The notes beneath the pieces are model-generated. The model was not told the DNA's origin. It was given only the letters and a program-made list of their open reading frames with translations, and ran no database searches. A program made the position numbers and the translations under genes. 64,000 nucleotides of DNA from JANJWP01 sp964482035 (GTDB lineage: Bacteria; Patescibacteriota; Gracilibacteria; BD1-5; UBA2023): positions 248,001 through 312,000 of the forward strand of contig CAYZVC010000001.1 in the NCBI GenBank assembly GCA_964482035.1, given 5' to 3'. Positions 60,034 through 64,000 of the stretch are shown here, in pieces (the first letter of the stretch is position 1; every line of letters starts with the position of its first letter).

Positions 60034-61332
60034 ATGAAAGCCATCTTCCTCAGCATGCTCCATCTCCTCGCCCGCAAGGTCGTCGAGAAGCACCGCCCCT
60101 TCATCGTAGGCGTTACCGGTACGGTCGGCAAGACCACCACCACGCATTTCGTATACGACTTCCTCCATTCGCTTTACGGCGAAACGGTCTACATGTCGCC
60201 CCACAACTACAACGGGGAATACGGATTGCCGCTCACGATTATCGGTGCGAAAGCCCCCTATTCCAACCCTTTCCTCTGGATCTGGGTTTTCGTGAAAGGC
60301 CTTCTCCGCCTTCTCGACAAGAAGTACCCCAAGTACCTCGTCCTCGAATACGGCATCGACCATCCGGGCGAGATGGCATCGTTGCTCGCGGTCGCCAAGC
60401 CCGACGTCGGAATCGTCCTTAACGTTTCCAAGAACCACGTCGCCAACTTCAAGAATTTCCAAGAATACGCCGCCGAAAAGCTCCTTCTCGCCGATTCCTG
60501 CGGCCGCTGTCTCTACAACGCCGACGACAAGGTCGTGAGCGAAGGCATTTCCGAAGCATCCAAGGCGCGGGCCGTTTCCTTCTCAGCCAAAAAGAAATCC
60601 GCCGACGTCTACGTCCGTTCCGTGAGCGCCAAAATCGACGGCATCACGTTCGACGTCTGCTGCGAAGACGCCTGCGCGACCGCCGGTTTCCCGGTAGTGG
60701 GATCGTTCCAGGCGTACAACCTTCTTCCGGTCTTCGCCCTCGGCCTCGAAATGGGCCGCGACCTCCACGACATCGTCACGCACCTTTCCGACGTCCATCC
60801 GCAGAAGGGCAGGGGATCCATCCTCAAGGGCATCAAGGAGTCCGTTATCGTCGACGGCACTTACAACGGCGGGTACGCCGCGATGTCCGCCGGAATCGAA
60901 TACCTCTCCGAACTCTCCGAAGAATACGCCCGCGTCTTCTTCTTGGGCGACATGCGCGAACTCGGACCGGATTCCGAGGAAATGCATCAGGAAATCGCCG
61001 CCAAGGTCCTCGCGGCCAATCCCGACGCCGTCATCCTCGTAGGCGACGAAATGCGCAAGTACGTCCTTCCGATTCTTTCTGAAGCCCTCCCGGATAAGGT
61101 TTTCTCCTATTCCTCGAGCCGCGTGGCCGGTACCAAGGTCCGCGAAATGGTAGTTTCCATCGAGAAACCTTGCGTAGTATTCGCCAAGGGTAGCCAGACC
61201 AACATCTATCTCGAAGAAGGTCTCAAGGAATTCCTCTTCGACCTCCGCGACGCGGAGAAGCTCTGTCGCCAATCGACCCGCTGGATGAAGATTAAAGCGC
61301 ACTTCTTCGATACCATCTGCGCGAAAGACTAA
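60034..61332 (+). CDS. Mur ligase family protein, MurF-like
   Basis: ATP-dependent ligase of peptidoglycan precursor synthesis, closest to MurF (adds D-Ala-D-Ala). 432 residues. P-loop GTVGKTTT at 29-36; Mur blocks NVSKNHVANFKNF (usually N-x-x-xDH), KGRGSIL, DGTYNGGYAAMSAGI (MurF: D-x-YN) and GDMRELG. The usual ~80-residue N-terminal UDP-binding domain of MurF is missing or very short, as in other CPR 'Mur ligase' proteins. No TGA codons. Confidence 0.85.
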   Translation: MKAIFLSMLHLLARKVVEKHRPFIVGVTGTVGKTTTTHFVYDFLHSLYGETVYMSPHNYNGEYGLPLTIIGAKAPYSNPFLWIWVFVKGLLRLLDKKYPKYLVLEYGIDHPGEMASLLAVAKPDVGIVLNVSKNHVANFKNFQEYAAEKLLLADSCGRCLYNADDKVVSEGISEASKARAVSFSAKKKSADVYVRSVSAKIDGITFDVCCEDACATAGFPVVGSFQAYNLLPVFALGLEMGRDLHDIVTHLSDVHPQKGRGSILKGIKESVIVDGTYNGGYAAMSAGIEYLSELSEEYARVFFLGDMRELGPDSEEMHQEIAAKVLAANPDAVILVGDEMRKYVLPILSEALPDKVFSYSSSRVAGTKVREMVVSIEKPCVVFAKGSQTNIYLEEGLKEFLFDLRDAEKLCRQSTRWMKIKAHFFDTICAKD

Positions 61333-61347
61333 CCGTAATGCCGTACC

Positions 61348-61381
61348 AAAGGGGATTTCTTCGGATATCCCCTTTCTTTTT
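61348..61381 (+). terminator. Terminator of the Mur ligase gene
   Basis: AAAGGGGAT / ATCCCCTTT hairpin followed by CTTTTTG. Confidence 0.8.
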
Positions 61382-61425
61382 GCCGTTTTTTCGCTACCAT
61401 CCGAATCGTTCCATTTCCTCTACCT

Positions 61426-61671
61426 ATGGCTTTCTGGATCGGCTTCGCGCTGTATAGTTCCGTCGTCGCGTTCGTTTGGGGGTTCTTCCTCGTCGCACGC
61501 ATGCACGTTTCCAAATTCCGCGAGTATTCCCACTACGTTCCCACGGCGACTCGCGTCCTCGCGATTTTCCTCCTCGTGATGACGGTCGTCGGATACGTCG
61601 CGGTATTCAATCTTTCGGATACGAAAAAGACGGAGACGGTCGCGGAACAGACCGCTCAGGAAGAGTATTAA
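61426..61671 (+). CDS. Small two-helix membrane protein
   Basis: 81 residues: helices at ~3-23 and ~43-62 with a basic loop between and an acidic C-terminus (TETVAEQTAQEEY). No family recognised. It lies 59 bases before ychF on the same strand. Confidence 0.65.
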   Translation: MAFWIGFALYSSVVAFVWGFFLVARMHVSKFREYSHYVPTATRVLAIFLLVMTVVGYVAVFNLSDTKKTETVAEQTAQEEY

Positions 61672-61730
61672 GAAACGTATTTCCCGGACGGCGAGAACCG
61701 CCGCCCATTTTTTCAGTTTCAGACCCGCTT

Positions 61731-62819
61731 ATGAAAATCGGTATCGTCGGACTCCCGAACGTTGGAAAATCCACCCTCTTCAACGCGCTTACCAACTCTT
61801 ACGCTGCAGAAGCGGCCAACTTTCCGTTCTGTACCATCGAACCGAACGTAGGTATCGTCAACGTCAACGACAAGCGTTTGGACGAGCTCCTTAAGGCCGT
61901 AGGCGCCGCCAAGACCGTTCCGGCAAACGTCGAGTTCGTAGATATCGCGGGCATCGTCGAAGGCGCTTCCAAGGGCGAAGGCCTCGGGAACAAGTTCCTT
62001 TCGCACATCCGCCAGGTAGACGCCATCCTCCAAGTCGTCCGTGATTTTTCCGACGGCAACGTCCACCACGTTTCCGGTTCGGTAGATCCGAAGCGCGACA
62101 TCGAAGTCATCAACGCCGAACTCATTCTCGCCGACCTCGAAACCATCGACCGCCGCATCGGCGACATGCAGAAGAAGGCTCGCGGCGGCGATAAGGAATC
62201 CGCGGCCCGTCTCGCGGTGTACGAAAAGATGAAGCCGTACCTCGAAGCCGGAAACCTCGCCGTCACCATGGATTTGGAAGACGACGAACGCGAACTCCTC
62301 AAGGATTCCTTCCTCCTCACGAACAAGCCGTTCGTGTACGCCGTGAACGTCGCCGAAGACCGCCTCACTGTATCCGAAGCCGAACTCCGCTCGATCACCG
62401 GCGTTTCCGACGCTTCCGTTCCGGTTCTCGCCGTCAGCGCGAAGATCGAAATGGACATGATGGGCTTTTCCCCGGAAGAACGCGCCGAATTCCTCGAAGC
62501 CCTCGGCGTTTCCGAAAATCCGACCGATGCGGTCATTAAGACCTGTTACGACCTCCTCGGCCTCCAGTACTATTTCACCGCCGGTGAAATGGAAGTCCGC
62601 GCTTGGACCATCCACAAAGGTTGGAAAGCTCCGGCAGCGGCCGGCGTCATCCATACCGACTTCGAGAAGAAGTTCATCAAGGCCGACGCCGTCGACTGGA
62701 AGGACCTCGTCGAATGCGGCGGATGGGGCAAAGCCCGCGAAACCGGCAAGGTCCGCATGGAAGGGAAGGAATACGTCGTCCGCGACGGCGACGTGCTCCT
62801 CTTCAAGTTCGGAGCGTAG
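61731..62819 (+). CDS. ychF: Ribosome-binding ATPase YchF
   Basis: Obg-family P-loop protein that prefers ATP and binds ribosomes. 362 residues, normal length. G1 GLPNVGKST (7-15), G2/G3 FPFCTIEPNVG and DIAGIVEGASKGEGLGN, then VNVAED in place of NKxD, and the C-terminal TGS domain (FTAGEMEVRAWTIHKG). No TGA codons, as expected for a well-expressed gene. Confidence 0.97.
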   Translation: MKIGIVGLPNVGKSTLFNALTNSYAAEAANFPFCTIEPNVGIVNVNDKRLDELLKAVGAAKTVPANVEFVDIAGIVEGASKGEGLGNKFLSHIRQVDAILQVVRDFSDGNVHHVSGSVDPKRDIEVINAELILADLETIDRRIGDMQKKARGGDKESAARLAVYEKMKPYLEAGNLAVTMDLEDDERELLKDSFLLTNKPFVYAVNVAEDRLTVSEAELRSITGVSDASVPVLAVSAKIEMDMMGFSPEERAEFLEALGVSENPTDAVIKTCYDLLGLQYYFTAGEMEVRAWTIHKGWKAPAAAGVIHTDFEKKFIKADAVDWKDLVECGGWGKARETGKVRMEGKEYVVRDGDVLLFKFGA

Positions 62820-62852
62820 TCGTATCGTCGCCCAAAAAGTCTTGCGATGCTG

Positions 62853-62883
62853 AAAATCCCCCGGAGTTCCCGGGGGATTTTTC
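62853..62883 (+). terminator. Terminator of ychF
   Basis: AAAATCCCCCGG / CCGGGGGATTTTT hairpin 34 bases past the stop. Confidence 0.9.
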
Positions 62884-62915
62884 ATCAGTTTCGAAATTTG
62901 CCTGCCGAAATACTT

Positions 62916-62943
62916 TTGACAAAGCCGCCCCCGTCGTTATTAG
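62916..62943 (+). promoter_or_regulatory. Promoter of the gene at 62983
   Basis: Consensus -35 TTGACA (62916-62921), 16-base spacer, -10 TATTAG (62938-62943). Confidence 0.6.
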
Positions 62944-62982
62944 AATGGATTGTTTCCCTTATCGCATAAGACCGACCAGGAT

Positions 62983-63657
62983 ATGTGAGCCATCATTCTC
63001 GAAGGAATATTTTCCGCGAAACGTACCGAACAATTGGAAGCCGAACGTCTCGCGTTCGAAACCGAAGCCGGAAGGGAACGTTTTCTCGAATCGAAAACCG
63101 AATCGGAAGCCGCCATAGCCGATTCCATCAGTCTCATAGGAGACTGCGTCCACCCGAAGGTTGAAGCCATGCTTTCCACTCCGGCGAGGGAATTCATGAC
63201 CATTGACGAAGAAGGCTTCCGGCTCTCCATCCGGCACTACGTGTACGAGCGTCTCGAAAAGAACGGAATGCCGATTTCCCGTATCGACGTCCCTATGAAG
63301 GCCTGCGTAGACTATTTCGAAGCGTTCATGACCGATATCGCCACCATGTCCCCACGCGGAGAAACGATCGTGAACTCTCCGTACGTCCTTTGATGGAAGG
63401 AACAATGAAGATACGACCTCGCCTGAGACGCGGCGCTCTTCGGGTATCTCTTCTACCACAAGAAGAAAGGGAACCGGCTTTCCCGACGCGATTATGCGGA
63501 CATGGGAATCCGCGCGTATTACGACTGGTACGGACAGGGGATGGCGCGTCACGAACACAACGTGGGAAAGTTCGTCGCCGACCGTCTTCCGAGGCTTCTT
63601 CCTCTCGTCGCGGACTGTCCGAACGACGTGTTTTCGAGAAGGCTCAGGCTTTCTTAA
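62983..63657 (+). CDS. Uncharacterised protein with TGA as second codon
   Basis: 224 residues; TGAs at 62986 (codon 2), 63391, 63406 and 63424 are read as Gly. The ATG at 62983 is the only ATG near the promoter, and the residues after codon 2 (AIILEGIFSAKRTEQLEAER) form a continuous helix with the rest. Mostly helical, no signal peptide; the C-terminal half has DAALFGYLFYHKKKG and RRDYADMGIRAYYDWYGQG, which looks DNA- or RNA-associated but has no family I can name. Followed by a terminator. Confidence 0.65.
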
Positions 63658-63679
63658 TGCCCCAATTCCGCATTTTTCG

Positions 63680-63712
63680 AAAAACCGGCCGAAAAACATG
63701 GCCGGTTTTTTG
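63680..63712 (+). terminator. Terminator of the gene at 62983
   Basis: AAAACCGGCC / GGCCGGTTTT hairpin with a T6 run, 23 bases past the stop. Confidence 0.9.
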
Positions 63713-63763
63713 CGCCCCTATTTGAAATATGCTAATATTCGTGGGAACGCTAACCGATCCGAT

Positions 63764-64000
63764 ATGCTCCGCAGGCGGAAAAAATACTGACCTTCGTCCT
63801 GAACCCTCGCCCAACTCTGGGGGTTCAACCTCTTTTTGCTGGCGATGTTCGTGTCCGCGTACGTCGGACTCCCGACGCTTTTGAAGACCAGCGTCGTCGA
63901 ATTCCAGAACGTGAAATCCGAACCGTTCGACGGTACCGTAGCCCCCATCGCATACGTTCCGAACTGGCTCGATTCGACCTATTCCAACAAGACCCTCCGC
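63764..64000 (+). CDS. Membrane protein N-terminus (cut by window edge)
   Basis: 79 codons visible, open to the window end. TGAs at 63788 and 63800 are read as Gly. A basic start (LRRRKKY) precedes one helix (~18-38, WGFNLFLLAMFVSAYVGL), then an extracytoplasmic stretch (VVEFQNVKSEPFDG). Likely a type II membrane protein. Family unknown. Confidence 0.6.

Overview
The window reads as a compact bacterial chromosome segment that uses a modified genetic code in which TGA encodes glycine (translation table 25). That code is known from the candidate phyla Gracilibacteria (BD1-5) and Absconditabacteria (SR1) of the CPR/Patescibacteria. Read with the standard code, about 30 genes appear broken. Read with TGA as Gly, about 88 in-frame TGAs disappear and textbook motifs become whole: VGPGRGSAAG in DnaE, GGGTGGH in MurG, LGQNVNSY in MiaB, GLGD in the prepilin peptidase, the SL-G-V motif of PilT and several glycine motifs of DprA. 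I cannot tell the two phyla apart from this window. Coding density is very high, with no gene-free stretch above 300 bases, and codon use strongly favours NNC codons. I see no insertion sequence, CRISPR array or rRNA.

Layout. 1-2.1 kb: the end of a PAS-histidine kinase, ybaB, and a repeat-rich acidic protein. 2.2-4.7 kb: pilT directly followed by VirB2/TrbC-like two-helix membrane proteins. 5.0-12.6 kb: one 2,543-residue secreted repeat protein. 12.6-16.5 kb: a methyltransferase-like protein, a Nudix hydrolase, a secreted Thr/Gly-rich protein and gltX. 16.5-18.7 kb: an SH3/MORN-like protein and a small partner. 18.9-24.2 kb: a copper operon (csoR, a Met/His-containing secreted protein, an HMA-TauE/SafE-cupredoxin fusion, copA). 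24.3-25.6 kb: two paralogous membrane-protein cassettes that unusually END in TGA, and a DUF3147 protein. 25.6-27.0 kb: an AT-richer, TGA-dense gene of unknown function. 27.2-32.4 kb: tRNA-Phe, a polysaccharide deacetylase and dnaE. 32.5-40.3 kb: an unknown gene, a P-loop kinase, then MoxR / DUF2157 / GDYXXLXY / DUF58 / dprA / murG. 40.3-43.2 kb: a prepilin, miaB and a HIT protein. 43.2-52.9 kb: a solute-binding protein and two very large PKD-type membrane proteins. 52.9-59.9 kb: a second prepilin, a FecR-like protein, a CPR-type conserved protein, the prepilin peptidase, a RecO-like protein, a PP2C-like/propeller protein and a small coiled-coil protein. 60-64 kb: a MurF-like ligase, a small membrane protein, ychF and two unknown genes, the last one cut by the window edge.

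How it fits together. The dominant theme is the cell surface: type IV pilus machinery (PilT, two prepilins, prepilin peptidase), a family of VirB2-like hairpin modules, giant PKD/Ig/SH3 repeat proteins, and peptidoglycan enzymes (MurG, MurF, deacetylase). DprA together with the pili suggests DNA uptake, which would suit a host-dependent small-genome cell. No tRNA-Gly(UCA) gene lies in this window, so the decoding tRNA must be elsewhere in the genome.
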